NCBI RefSeq assembly: GCF_004745955.1
Contig: NZ_SRLD01000010.1
Location: forward strand, 59,170-123,169
Length of the DNA: 64,000 nt
Source: Hymenobacter elongatus
GTDB taxonomy: Bacteria; Bacteroidota; Bacteroidia; Cytophagales; Hymenobacteraceae
Direction: 5' to 3'
This document shows positions 45,643-54,197 of this stretch, piece by piece. The position numbers were made by a program, and so were the translations under genes. Numbering within the stretch: the first letter of the stretch is position 1; every line of letters begins with the position of its first letter. Under the pieces are notes generated by a model. It searched no databases, was not told the DNA's origin, and saw only the letters and a list, made by a program, of their open reading frames with translations.

Positions 45643-45879
45643 ATGTCTGAAATTGCAGAAAAAGTAAAAGCCATTATCATCGATAAACTTGGTGTTGAAG
45701 CGTCCGAAGTAACTCCTGAAGCAAGCTTCACGAACGACCTCGGTGCTGACTCGCTGGACACCGTCGAGCTGATCATGGAGTTCGAAAAGGAATTCAACGT
45801 GTCTATCCCAGACGATCAGGCCGAGAACATTGCCACGGTTGGGCAGGCTATCAGCTACCTGGAAGAGCACGCTAAGTAA
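45643..45879 (+). CDS. acpP: Acyl carrier protein
   Basis: 78 aa, acidic. The phosphopantetheine Ser lies in [12 protein letters not shown] (about residue 37), with [17 protein letters not shown] at the end. Carries growing acyl chains in type II fatty acid synthesis. Followed by a GC-rich hairpin and then fabF. Confidence 0.98.
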   Translation: MSEIAEKVKAIIIDKLGVEASEVTPEASFTNDLGADSLDTVELIMEFEKEFNVSIPDDQAENIATVGQAISYLEEHAK

Positions 45880-45914
45880 GGCTTTGCTTCTTTCGCCCCC
45901 ATTTTAGTGCTTAC

Positions 45915-45939
45915 CGGCCGGCTCGCCGCCGGCCGTTTT
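45915..45939 (+). terminator. Terminator or attenuator between acpP and fabF
   Basis: 8-bp all-GC stem CGGCCGGC/GCCGGCCG with a 5-nt loop, then TTTT. Probably lets acpP be made in excess over fabF. Confidence 0.7.
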
Positions 45940-45967
45940 GCTTTCTATTCAGTCTCCACTTTCGCCT

Positions 45968-47218
45968 ATGTCTCTTCGGAGAGTTGTTGTGACCGGCCTT
46001 GGTGCCATTACCCCGCTGGGCAAAAACGTCGCCGAATTCTGGGACGGGCTCTCGCGTGGCGTAAGCGGCGCGGCCCCCATCACCCGCTTCGACGCCAGCA
46101 AGTTCAAAACGCGCTTTGCCTGCGAAGTAAAAAACTACAATCCTGACGACTATTTTGACCGAAAGGAAGGTCGGAAGATGGACCTGTTTACGCAGTTTGC
46201 CGTAATCGCCAGCGACGAGGCCATCCGCGACGCGGGGCTGCTCGAAGGAGTCAACAAAGACCGTGTTGGCGTAATTTGGGGCTCGGGCATCGGGGGCTTA
46301 AAAACCTTCCAGGACGAGTGCTTCAATTTCGCCAAAGGGGATGGCACGCCGCGCTACAACCCATTTTTTATCCCGAAAATGATTGCCGACAGCTCGTCGG
46401 GCAACATTTCTATCAAGAATGGGTTTCGGGGGCCAAACTTCGTGACGACGTCGGCGTGCGCTTCTTCCTCGGATGCCATCGTGGCCGCCTACAACTACAT
46501 CCGTTTGGGAATGGCCGATGTGGCCGTAACCGGCGGCTCGGAGGCGGCCATCACGGAAGCTGGGGTAGGGGGCTTTAATGCGCTCAAAGCCATGAGCGAG
46601 CGAAACGACGACCCGCAAACCGGTTCCCGCCCCTACGACAAAGACCGCGACGGTTTCGTGCTGGGCGAGGGTAGTGGTGCACTGGTGGTGGAGGAGTATG
46701 AGCATGCCAAAGCGCGCGGCGCGAAGATCTACGCCGAAATCATCGGTGGGGGCTTGTCGTCGGATGCCTACCACATCACGGCTCCCGACCCAACGGGCGA
46801 GGGCGTGGTGCTGGTAATGCAGAATGCCCTGCGCGACGCCGGTATCGGCCCCGAGGAGGTAGACTACATCAACACCCACGGCACGAGTACGCCACTCGGT
46901 GATGGGGCCGAAATCAAGGCTATCCAAAAAGTCTTCGGTGACTATGCCTACAAGCTCAACATCAGCTCTACTAAGAGCATGACCGGCCACCTGCTTGGTG
47001 GGGCGGGCGGCATCGAGGCGCTGGCCAGTATTTTGGCCATTCAGTACGGTATCGTACCGCCAACCATTAACCACTTCACCGACGACCCGGAGCTGGATGC
47101 GCGTCTGAACTTCACGTTCAATGAGGCTCAGAAACGAGACGTAACGGTGGCGATGAGCAACACCTTCGGATTTGGGGGGCATAACACATCGGTGGTTTTC
47201 CGCAAGCTCCGCGACTAA
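45968..47218 (+). CDS. fabF: Beta-ketoacyl-ACP synthase II
   Basis: 416 aa from ATG 45968. Active-site Cys164 in VTTSACASSSDAI, His304 in NTHGTSTPLGD and His341 in SMTGHLLGGAGG, the complete C-H-H triad of condensing enzymes. Extends acyl-ACP by malonyl-ACP condensation. The stop codon overlaps the rnc start (TAATG). Confidence 0.98.
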   Translation: MSLRRVVVTGLGAITPLGKNVAEFWDGLSRGVSGAAPITRFDASKFKTRFACEVKNYNPDDYFDRKEGRKMDLFTQFAVIASDEAIRDAGLLEGVNKDRVGVIWGSGIGGLKTFQDECFNFAKGDGTPRYNPFFIPKMIADSSSGNISIKNGFRGPNFVTTSACASSSDAIVAAYNYIRLGMADVAVTGGSEAAITEAGVGGFNALKAMSERNDDPQTGSRPYDKDRDGFVLGEGSGALVVEEYEHAKARGAKIYAEIIGGGLSSDAYHITAPDPTGEGVVLVMQNALRDAGIGPEEVDYINTHGTSTPLGDGAEIKAIQKVFGDYAYKLNISSTKSMTGHLLGGAGGIEALASILAIQYGIVPPTINHFTDDPELDARLNFTFNEAQKRDVTVAMSNTFGFGGHNTSVVFRKLRD

Positions 47219-47967
47219 TGCTTATTCCAGGGCAGCCACTACCGCTCTTCGGGTTTTTCCGGCGGCTGCTGGGGCAGGATCGTGCTTTTCGGCAAGCAAT
47301 TGCCACGGTAATTGGCCGCACGCCTGATAACGTGCGGCTTTATCATTTGGCCTTCACCCACTCCTCAGTGGTGCGCCAGCAAGGCGACTCGGCCCGGCAC
47401 CAGAGCAACGAGCGGCTCGAATTTCTGGGCGATGCCGTGCTGGGGGCGGTAGTAGCTGAGTATCTGTTTCGCAAATTTCCCTACGAGCAGGAAGGCTTCC
47501 TGACGGAGCTTCGCTCCCGCATCGTGAACCGGGAAAGCCTGAACGTACTGGCCCTGAAAATCGGACTCGACCAACTCGTGCAGCTCGACCCCGCTCAGGG
47601 CCGGGCTGCCCGGTCGCGCTCCGTGAACGGCAACGCTCTGGAAGCGTTGGTAGGAGCCGTGTATCTGGACCAGGGCTACAAGGCGGCGCGCAAATTTGTG
47701 CTGGCCCGGCTTATCAAGCCTTTCGTGGATGTGAAGTCGTTGATTGAGACGACGGCTAACTTCAAGAGCAAGCTTATTGAGTGGGCGCAGCGCCAGGGCA
47801 AAACCATCCGCTACGATATGAGCGGCCAGCCCCGGACCGGCGGTGTCATGGAGTTTTCGGCCACGGTATTGCTCGATGATGAGCCGGTAGCTACGGGTAT
47901 GGGGTTATCGAAGAAGCAGGCCGAGCAGCTGGCCGCCGAGCGGGCGCTGACGGCGCTGGGCGTCTGA
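47218..47967 (+). CDS. rnc: Ribonuclease III
   Basis: 249 aa. The RNase III signature NERLEFLGDAVLGAVVAEYL (about residue 62 on) with catalytic acids, GNALEALVGAVYLDQGY with the second metal Glu/Asp, and a C-terminal dsRNA-binding domain (YDMSGQPRTGGVMEFSA, SKKQAEQLAAERAL). Cuts double-stranded RNA in rRNA processing. Translationally coupled to fabF. Confidence 0.97.
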   Translation: MLIPGQPLPLFGFFRRLLGQDRAFRQAIATVIGRTPDNVRLYHLAFTHSSVVRQQGDSARHQSNERLEFLGDAVLGAVVAEYLFRKFPYEQEGFLTELRSRIVNRESLNVLALKIGLDQLVQLDPAQGRAARSRSVNGNALEALVGAVYLDQGYKAARKFVLARLIKPFVDVKSLIETTANFKSKLIEWAQRQGKTIRYDMSGQPRTGGVMEFSATVLLDDEPVATGMGLSKKQAEQLAAERALTALGV

Positions 47968-48111
47968 GCCTGCGCAGATTCTCTGTGCACCGCTGCGAAA
48001 AATATCCTTAGGCGACGGTTCCCGTAGCGGTTTAGCAGCGGCGCGCTGAGGTGTTATGGTAACCTAGGGCCGGGGAATACAGTTGTTAGATGAAATAATA
48101 GCTTTTGTACG

Positions 48112-50046
48112 ATGCGAATAGCCGGCGCTGCCCTTAACCAGATTCCCTTCGATTGGCAACACAACCTGCGGACTATTCGCGAGGCTATTGAGCAGGCCAA
48201 GGCGGCCGGCGTGGAGCTGCTCTGCCTGCCCGAGCTGTGCCTGACGGGCTACGGTTGCGAAGATTTGTTTTTGAGTGACTGGCTGTCGGTGGCGGCCCTG
48301 GACTACCTGCAGCACATCCGATCCTGGACGAACGGCATCCTGGTGTGCGTGGGGCTGCCGGTACGGCTCGAGGGACGAACCTACAACACGGTGGCTGTAC
48401 TGCGCGACGGCGAAATAGTGGGCTTCGCGGCGAAGCAGTTTCTGGCCAATGATGGCGTGCATTACGAGCCGCGGTGGTTTACGGGCTGGCAAGCCGGCCA
48501 AACCGGCACCGTGGCGTGGGGAGAGCAGCAGTGGCCTATCGGCGACCTAGTGTTTGAGCACCGGGGCGTGCGGTTTGGCTTTGAAATCTGTGAGGATGCG
48601 TGGCGGCCGGATACGGAGCGGCCCGCCTGCCGCCTGAAAGGCCGCGTGGACCTGATTGTGAATCCGTCGGCCAGCCACTTTGCGATGAGCAAAACCGACG
48701 TGCGCTACAACCTCGTGCTAAACGCTTCGCGCAACTTCGACTGCACCTACCTCTACGCCAACCTGCTCGGCAACGAAGCGGGACGCATGATTTACGACGG
48801 TGAGATACTGATAGCCCGCAACGGCCACCTGCTACACCGCAATCAGCTCCTGAGCTTCAAGGAAGTGGATATGGAGTGCGTTGATGTGGACTTTGCAACC
48901 CCGTTGGCGCGGGCCGAAGCTATTACGCCGTTGCCCGTGCCCGACGAATACCGGGAGCTGAACCAAGCCCTGAGCCTGGCTCTGTTCGACTATCTGCGCA
49001 AGGCCCGCAGCCGGGGGTTCGTGCTGAGTTTGAGCGGCGGTGCTGACTCGTGCATGTGCGCCATTGGCGTGGCCGAGATGGTGCGGCTTGGCACCCTGGA
49101 AATTGGTACGGCTGAGTTTATGCGCCGGGCAGGCTGCTTCACGGCCGAGGATATTCTGCGCATTGCCGGCCCTGCACGGGCGCAGACGGACCAAGAGGCC
49201 GCCGGCCCCCAAGATGCTTCGTATGCCCACTCCGACGCGGAGCAACAGCGGCAGCAGCGGGAAATTACGGGCCATCTGCTCACCTGTGCCTACCAGGGCA
49301 CGGTCAACTCGTCTGATGCCACTTACACCTCGGCTAAGGAGCTGGCGGAGTCGCTGGGAGCGGTGTTTCACAACTGGGGCATCGACGAGGAAGTGAGCGG
49401 CTACGTGGGCAAGATCGAACATGCCCTGGGCCGGGAGCTGACTTGGCAAACCGATGATCTGGCCCTGCAAAATATTCAGGCGCGGGTGCGGGCTCCGGCT
49501 ATCTGGCTGCTGGCCAACGTGCAAAATTGCCTGCTGCTGACGACTTCCAACCGCTCGGAAGCTTCCGTGGGCTACTGCACCATGGACGGCGACACGGCGG
49601 GCAGCATTTCGCCTATCGCGGGCGTCGACAAGGATTTTGTGAAAAAATGGCTGCGCTGGGCCGAAACGGAGCTGCACTACCCTGGCCTGCGCCATGTGAA
49701 TGCTCTGCAGCCCACGGCCGAGCTGCGCCCCTTGGAAGACAACCAGACCGATGAGCGGGATTTGATGCCCTACATTTTGCTCAACCGCATCGAGCGGCTG
49801 GCGTTTTACAACCGTCTCAGCCCCGCTCAGGTATTGGCCACGCTGGTGCAGGAAGAAAAAGCCTACGAGGCCGAGCAGCTCAAAACCTACGTCAAGCGCT
49901 TCTATTCGCTCTGGGCGCGCAATCAGTGGAAGCGGGAGCGGTACGCGCCAGCTTTCCACCTCGACGACTACAACGTGGACCCCCGCTCGTGGCTGCGCTT
50001 CCCTATTCTGAGCGGCGGCTTCACCCAGGAGCTCAATAGCCTGTAG
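48112..50046 (+). CDS. nadE: Glutamine-dependent NAD+ synthetase
   Basis: 644 aa. N-terminal nitrilase-type glutaminase: Glu in LCLPELCLTGYG, Cys in FGFEICEDAW. C-terminal NAD synthetase of the PP-loop ATP family: SLSGGADSCMCAIGVAEM (about residue 310), then TTSNRSEASVGYCTMDGD and GSISPIAGVDKDFV. Makes NAD+ from deamido-NAD, ATP and glutamine. Monocistronic. Confidence 0.97.
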   Translation: MRIAGAALNQIPFDWQHNLRTIREAIEQAKAAGVELLCLPELCLTGYGCEDLFLSDWLSVAALDYLQHIRSWTNGILVCVGLPVRLEGRTYNTVAVLRDGEIVGFAAKQFLANDGVHYEPRWFTGWQAGQTGTVAWGEQQWPIGDLVFEHRGVRFGFEICEDAWRPDTERPACRLKGRVDLIVNPSASHFAMSKTDVRYNLVLNASRNFDCTYLYANLLGNEAGRMIYDGEILIARNGHLLHRNQLLSFKEVDMECVDVDFATPLARAEAITPLPVPDEYRELNQALSLALFDYLRKARSRGFVLSLSGGADSCMCAIGVAEMVRLGTLEIGTAEFMRRAGCFTAEDILRIAGPARAQTDQEAAGPQDASYAHSDAEQQRQQREITGHLLTCAYQGTVNSSDATYTSAKELAESLGAVFHNWGIDEEVSGYVGKIEHALGRELTWQTDDLALQNIQARVRAPAIWLLANVQNCLLLTTSNRSEASVGYCTMDGDTAGSISPIAGVDKDFVKKWLRWAETELHYPGLRHVNALQPTAELRPLEDNQTDERDLMPYILLNRIERLAFYNRLSPAQVLATLVQEEKAYEAEQLKTYVKRFYSLWARNQWKRERYAPAFHLDDYNVDPRSWLRFPILSGGFTQELNSL

Positions 50047-50262
50047 TTATATCCGGTAGCTTATGGCTGAGCTTCAGTAGTAAGGATGTTGCTTGTTTCT
50101 TGCAATGTACTGCCATATAAATCAGCGAATTATAAGGAATTTAGAAGGGTGGGCGCAAGTTTTACACGATAACGCGGCCTAAGTAGATGTAACCTCAGTA
50201 TTCGCGGCAAGGACCGGGCACTGAACAAGTATCGTTTCTATCCTTCAGCCCTCGTTTCACTG

Positions 50263-50895
50263 GTGTATATACTTCCGCTGTCCATCGTTCATGGCTCCCT
50301 GCCTCCTGCGCAAGGCATCGCTGCTTCCGCCGATGCTGAGTTGGTAGTCCAATTGCGACAGGGGAGCGAAGCTGCGTTCCGCACACTGGTAGAACGGTAC
50401 CAGAATCGTATTTACCGCACGGTATTGGCCCTGTTACAATCACCGGAAGAGGCGGAAGATGTGGCGCAGGAAGTCTTTATTGAAGTTCACCAAACAATTG
50501 GCCGGTTTCGGGGGGATGCCGCGCTAAGTACCTGGCTCTACCGGTTGGCCACCTCACGGGCCCTGAAACATCGGCAGCGGGCCCGGTCCCAGAAGCGCTT
50601 TGCTTATTTCACCAGCCTGCTGGGCTTCGACAACCATGTGCTGCACGAGCCGGTCGATCATGCACACCCTCAGGCGCAAATGGAGGGGCAGCAGCAGTTG
50701 GAGCTTTTACTCGCGCATATTGCCCGGTTGCCCGATCAGCAGCAAGTGGCGTTCACCCTGCGCCATGAGCAGGAATTGAGTTATGAGGAAATAGCAGCCG
50801 TTCTCAAAACTACTGTGCCAGCTGTAGAATCTCTGTTATTTCGCGCCCGCAGAACCCTTCGCAACCATCTTATACCTTCCCTGCGTCATGCCTGA
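50263..50895 (+). CDS. ECF-type RNA polymerase sigma factor
   Basis: 210 aa from GTG 50263 (no suitable in-frame ATG). Region 2: EAAFRTLVERYQNRIYRTVL, SPEEAEDVAQEVFIEVHQTI, LSTWLYRLATSRALKH; region 4: LPDQQQVAFTLRHEQELSYEEIAAVL, VPAVESLLFRARRTLR. Its last 8 bp overlap the next gene, a short membrane protein that looks like its anti-sigma factor. Confidence 0.92.
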   Translation: MYILPLSIVHGSLPPAQGIAASADAELVVQLRQGSEAAFRTLVERYQNRIYRTVLALLQSPEEAEDVAQEVFIEVHQTIGRFRGDAALSTWLYRLATSRALKHRQRARSQKRFAYFTSLLGFDNHVLHEPVDHAHPQAQMEGQQQLELLLAHIARLPDQQQVAFTLRHEQELSYEEIAAVLKTTVPAVESLLFRARRTLRNHLIPSLRHA

Positions 50896-51193
50896 TTCAG
50901 CCACTCGTCCCACTGCCGATGAAGAATGGGAAAACGTATTGCGCCAATGGCGTGCCCAGCAAAAAGCCCAGCCCCGGCCGTTTTTTTATAGTCGGGTACG
51001 CGCCCGGCTCGTTGGCAAGGCACTAGCGGAGCGCCAACCGCAGTACACCTGGCTACGCTGGCCCAGCTATGCTGCCATGCTTGGTATACTGCTGCTGCTT
51101 AGCGGAGACGGGGCGGTGCTGCGCTCAGCCGATCCTGCTGGCCGACCCCACCTCTATTTGGGCGGCCAGCAAGCACCTTTACCCACCCGCTAA
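50888..51193 (+). CDS. Short membrane protein, possible anti-sigma factor
   Basis: 101 aa. A cytoplasmic basic/acidic N-terminal part (TADEEWENVLRQWRAQQ, FFYSRVRARLVG), one helix (WPSYAAMLGILLLLSG), and about 30 residues outside. Gene overlap with the ECF sigma factor and this topology suggest a minimal anti-sigma factor. No zinc HxxxCxxC motif of the ZAS type is present, so the sigma-binding mode is not known. Confidence 0.65.
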   Translation: MPDSATRPTADEEWENVLRQWRAQQKAQPRPFFYSRVRARLVGKALAERQPQYTWLRWPSYAAMLGILLLLSGDGAVLRSADPAGRPHLYLGGQQAPLPTR

Positions 51194-51321
51194 CCAGCCC
51201 CCGTTGTTCTGCGTTGCTGCTGATCCGGGGCCTGCCTGACCACCAGGGCGGTTTTCCAAGCCGTAAGCCGAATGTCTGAGTACCTTTACGTCCCTTCCAT
51301 CTTTTTGTAACCGCGTTACCT

Positions 51322-52203
51322 ATGCTTGCCTTTATCACCTGGGACGTGTCGCCCATCATTGCCCAAATCGGCCCGCTGACGCTGCGCTGGTACGGGCTGC
51401 TGTTCATGTCGGGCTTCGTGTTTGGCACGTTCATCCTGTCGCATATCTACAAATCGGAGAAGGTATCGCCGCGCTGGGTCGATGTCATCACCATTTATAT
51501 GCTCGTCGGCACCATTGTGGGCGCGCGTCTGGGGCACTGCCTGTTCTACGACCCCGACTATTACCTGGCGCACCCGTTGGATATTCTCAAAATATGGGAA
51601 GGTGGGCTGGCCAGTCACGGTGCTACCATCGGTATTCTGCTGGCCTGCTGGTTTTTTGCCCGCAACAACAAGTTCGACTACCTCTGGGTGCTCGACCGGA
51701 TTGTGATTGTAGTGGCGCTGGGCGGCGCGCTGATCCGGACCGGCAACCTGTTCAACTCCGAAATTATCGGGAAAGTAACGGACGTGCCGTGGGCCTTCAA
51801 ATTTGTGCGCTACAACGAGATTCACCACGAGGCGACCAACATTCCCAACGAGTTGCGCCACCCGACCCAGATGTACGAGGCGCTGTTCTGCATCGTGCTG
51901 CTGCTTGTTCTCTACGCCATGTGGAACCGCACCAAGGAGCGGACGCCCCGTGGTTTACTCTTCGGCTTGTTCGTGGTTTTCCTGTTTACCCAGCGGTTTT
52001 TGGGCGAATTTCTGAAGGAAAACCAAGTAGCGTTTGAGAATGGACTCCCGCTGAACATGGGTCAGATCCTGAGCATTCCGCTGATTCTGGCCGGTATCTG
52101 GGTACTGCTGCGGGCCGGCAAAGACCCGAATAACCCCTATGGCTACGCGCCCCGGGATTTGGGCCAGGAAGAAGAAGACAAGCCAATAGCAAAGGCACGA
52201 TAA
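51322..52203 (+). CDS. lgt: Prolipoprotein diacylglyceryl transferase
   Basis: 293 aa, about seven membrane helices. Lgt features: PLTLRWYGLLFMSGFVFG, the ARLGHCLFYDP region, WEGGLASHGATIGIL, the signature ALIRTGNLFNSEIIGKVT, and HPTQMYEALFCI. Transfers diacylglycerol to the lipobox Cys of prolipoproteins such as those encoded at 17047, 18602 and 52710. Ends at a terminator. Confidence 0.97.
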   Translation: MLAFITWDVSPIIAQIGPLTLRWYGLLFMSGFVFGTFILSHIYKSEKVSPRWVDVITIYMLVGTIVGARLGHCLFYDPDYYLAHPLDILKIWEGGLASHGATIGILLACWFFARNNKFDYLWVLDRIVIVVALGGALIRTGNLFNSEIIGKVTDVPWAFKFVRYNEIHHEATNIPNELRHPTQMYEALFCIVLLLVLYAMWNRTKERTPRGLLFGLFVVFLFTQRFLGEFLKENQVAFENGLPLNMGQILSIPLILAGIWVLLRAGKDPNNPYGYAPRDLGQEEEDKPIAKAR

Positions 52204-52211
52204 ATACCTGG

Positions 52212-52244
52212 AAAAGGCCGATTCAGTACTGAATTGGCCTTTTT
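52212..52244 (+). terminator. lgt terminator
   Basis: Stem of about 15 bp with one G-T-type mismatch (AAAAGGCCGATTCAG with CTGAATTGGCCTTTT), followed by one more T. Confidence 0.85.
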
Positions 52245-52245
52245 A

Positions 52246-52709
52246 GTTAATCAGGGCAGGATACTTCCTAAACTCGCTCTGGGTAGCGCGAACCGGGCAC
52301 AACGCCGGCTGGAACGACAGGCGGTGGAACGACTTGCGCGGCGCGGACCGAGCCAACTACATAGCGCCCGCTGCTGCGCCGGCCAGCACCGCACCCCAGG
52401 CAATGTGCTATGTCCACCGCTTGCGCATTACTCTTGCTTACGGGGTAACAGGCATGCCCCACAAGCGGGGCCGGACGACCACGGCGGGCGGGTCGGGCCC
52501 GGAAAGTCCCCTAAGCAGCGCTCCTGATTTCGGCTGATTGACTTGAAAAGGATTTTTCTTTCTTATGATCCGGCGTTTATAAAGTCTGATAGCTGCTGAT
52601 TCTTTTCGCCGCTTCGGCCGGGTTGCGCCGCTATTCCGCTATTCTTGCTGCCAGTTACTGCTATATCTCCTGTTACCCGCTATTCGCTGCCGGGCCTATG
52701 CCTCTTCCT
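52246..52709. other. Unassigned region before broken lipoprotein gene
   Basis: About 460 bp. 52265-52530 is very GC-rich and lacks a reading frame with convincing protein character on either strand; fragmentary frames with stops suggest a decayed gene, but I cannot name it. 52535-52620 is AT-richer and may be the promoter of the lipoprotein gene. I checked it for RNase P RNA and tmRNA landmarks and saw none that hold. Confidence 0.3.
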
Positions 52710-53382
52710 ATGAAACTCTCTCTACCGCTATTCCTCACCACCCTGACTTTGCTCAGCGTGGTTGCCTGCAAAAAAGAAGAAGCCGATGCCCTGCCCAAAG
52801 CCACGCAGGAGGGCCAACATACCTTCGGCTGCCTCGTCGACGGCAAAGCCTTTGTGCCCAAACCCGCACAGGCCACTTCCATTACCCGCCGCGCCCCGCT
52901 GGAGGGTTATGTCTATCAAGGTTCCTTATATATATCTGCCAGAGGTGATGGAGGAGTGGATATAAGACTTGTTCCTGAATTAGGAACCGATGCTAACATT
53001 CGGCTGTCATGCTGAGCTTGTCGAAGCATCTCTACCGCAATGCTAAGTACCACTGCGGTAGAGATGCTCCGACAAGCTCAGCATGACAGCCTTTTTGTGT
53101 TTCGCTTTATTCAGGAACAAGTCTATAGTATTAAGAAATGCTTTTACACCTGGCAATTACCTTTTAAAAGCGGTTCAATCAGGAAGCAATGGTTACTACA
53201 AAGATGCAAGCGGACAATACTTTACCGATGATTTACAGACGGGCGAAGTGGTTATTACTCGCATTGATACAATACAAAAAATAGCTGCTGGAACATTTCG
53301 CTTCTCTGCCGCTGGAATTTCCACTGCATCTGGCCAAACCGTCACCATCACCCAGGGGCGCTTTGATGTGCGCCTGAAGTAA
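52710..53382 (+). pseudogene. Lipoprotein gene broken by MITE copy 2
   Basis: From ATG 52710: signal peptide with lipobox SVVAC (Cys20), then KKEEADALPKATQEG and GCLVDGKAFVPKP. The frame is cut at 52964 by the MITE and now runs into a stop at 53013-53015. Removing the element and one ATA repeat joins 52710-52964 exactly to 53128-53382, giving a 169-aa protein (... GDGGVDI + VLRNAFTPGNYLLK ... GRFDVRLK). So the insertion is recent and the host frame is otherwise intact. Paralogue of the lipoprotein at 53748. Resembles DUF6252-type Bacteroidota lipoproteins; function unknown. Confidence 0.9.
52965..53124. mobile_element. 160-bp MITE, copy 2
   Basis: Same element as at 13916-14075, with identical 16-bp terminal inverted repeats, 3-bp target duplication ATA (52962-52964 and 53125-53127), and only two differences seen, both in the right half. 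The insertion disrupts the lipoprotein gene. The near-identity of copies 39 kb apart indicates recent movement. Confidence 0.95.
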
Positions 53383-53413
53383 GCTACCGCCATTTCTACC
53401 TTCTCTATACCCT

Positions 53414-53661
53414 ATGTACAAATATTTACTTCTTGTCGCCTTGCTCTGCAGCGCCCACCTGGGCCAAGGGCAGAAAATGCAGGCCCTGGCCGCCCAGCAA
53501 CCAGTGGCTACTGCCCCCGCCCCGCTGCCCGGCAGCTACCGCTTCGGCCTCGACAGCCTGCTGGCTGCCCTCGACAAAGCCCAGGTGCCCTCCGGCATGC
53601 TCTACGACCGGGTCATGCTCCTAGCGGGCCTAGCGGGCCTGCACGCCTTCAACACTGGTGT
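53414..53661 (+). pseudogene. N-terminal fragment of an exported protein
   Basis: Signal peptide (YKYLLLVALLCSAHLGQGQ) and YRFGLDSLLAALDKAQVPSGMLYDRV, which looks like the start of the long T9SS proteins common in Hymenobacter. After HAFNTG (about 53655) the protein character ends and the next gene begins at 53748. A 9-bp tandem duplication (GGCCTAGCG-type, 53622-53641) lies just before the end. Probably the 5' remnant of a larger gene. Confidence 0.6.
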
Positions 53662-53747
53662 TGGTACCGCCCAACGCGGGTTGGTCCGTAAAGACGGTTG
53701 TTGCTTCCTGCGCTGTGTAGCTTGCTTTCCCCTTCACCACTACGGCT

Positions 53748-54197
53748 ATGAAACTCCCCTTCTATCTCCTGCTGCTGCTGCTGCTCACGGCCAGCGCCTG
53801 TAAAAAAGAAAAAACCGAGCTGGAAAAGCTGCCCGACGCCTCCCATACCGGCAGCGGGGCCGGTGCCTTCCTGCTCGACGGCCACGCCTGGCTGCCCGAT
53901 GATAGTCCTTTCATTGGTGGCGGTGGGGGCTTCCTGGCCCAGTGGCGACGCACCAAGACCGGCCGCCCCCTTGAACTCACCTTCAGCAAGGCCAGCGACC
54001 GGACCGGCCTGAACATATTTCTGCCCGACGTTCGGAAAACCGGCACCTTTCAGCTTAACCAACAAGCCAATATTATGCTCGGTGACCGAAACTCGGCTTA
54101 TGCAGTTTACTACATAGATAAGAGTGTCTCTATTCTACTCCACGATTTTTACAGGTATTTGATAGCGAGCAACTTGCCTGATAAGCCAGTCCAATAA
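53748..54197 (+). pseudogene. Lipoprotein gene truncated by IS4 element
   Basis: Lipobox TASAC, then KKEKTELEKLPDAS, AFLLDGHAWLPDD and FNQ-type strands. It aligns by eye with the lipoprotein at 52710 (KLP-A ... LDG-A-LP), so the two are tandem paralogues. Native sequence runs to about 54130; the last about 21 residues to 54197 are read from the inserted element. The 3' part of the gene is not found on the other side of the element. Confidence 0.75.

Noticed and set aside
48832..49959. 375-codon open frame opposite nadE
   Set aside because: Shadow of the synthetase gene; no ribosome site or family motif.
52246..52620. Possible RNase P or tmRNA gene
   Set aside because: A GGAAAGTCC-like stretch at about 52500 first drew attention, but the surrounding conserved elements of RNase P RNA are not in place on either strand, and no tRNA-like ends of tmRNA exist.
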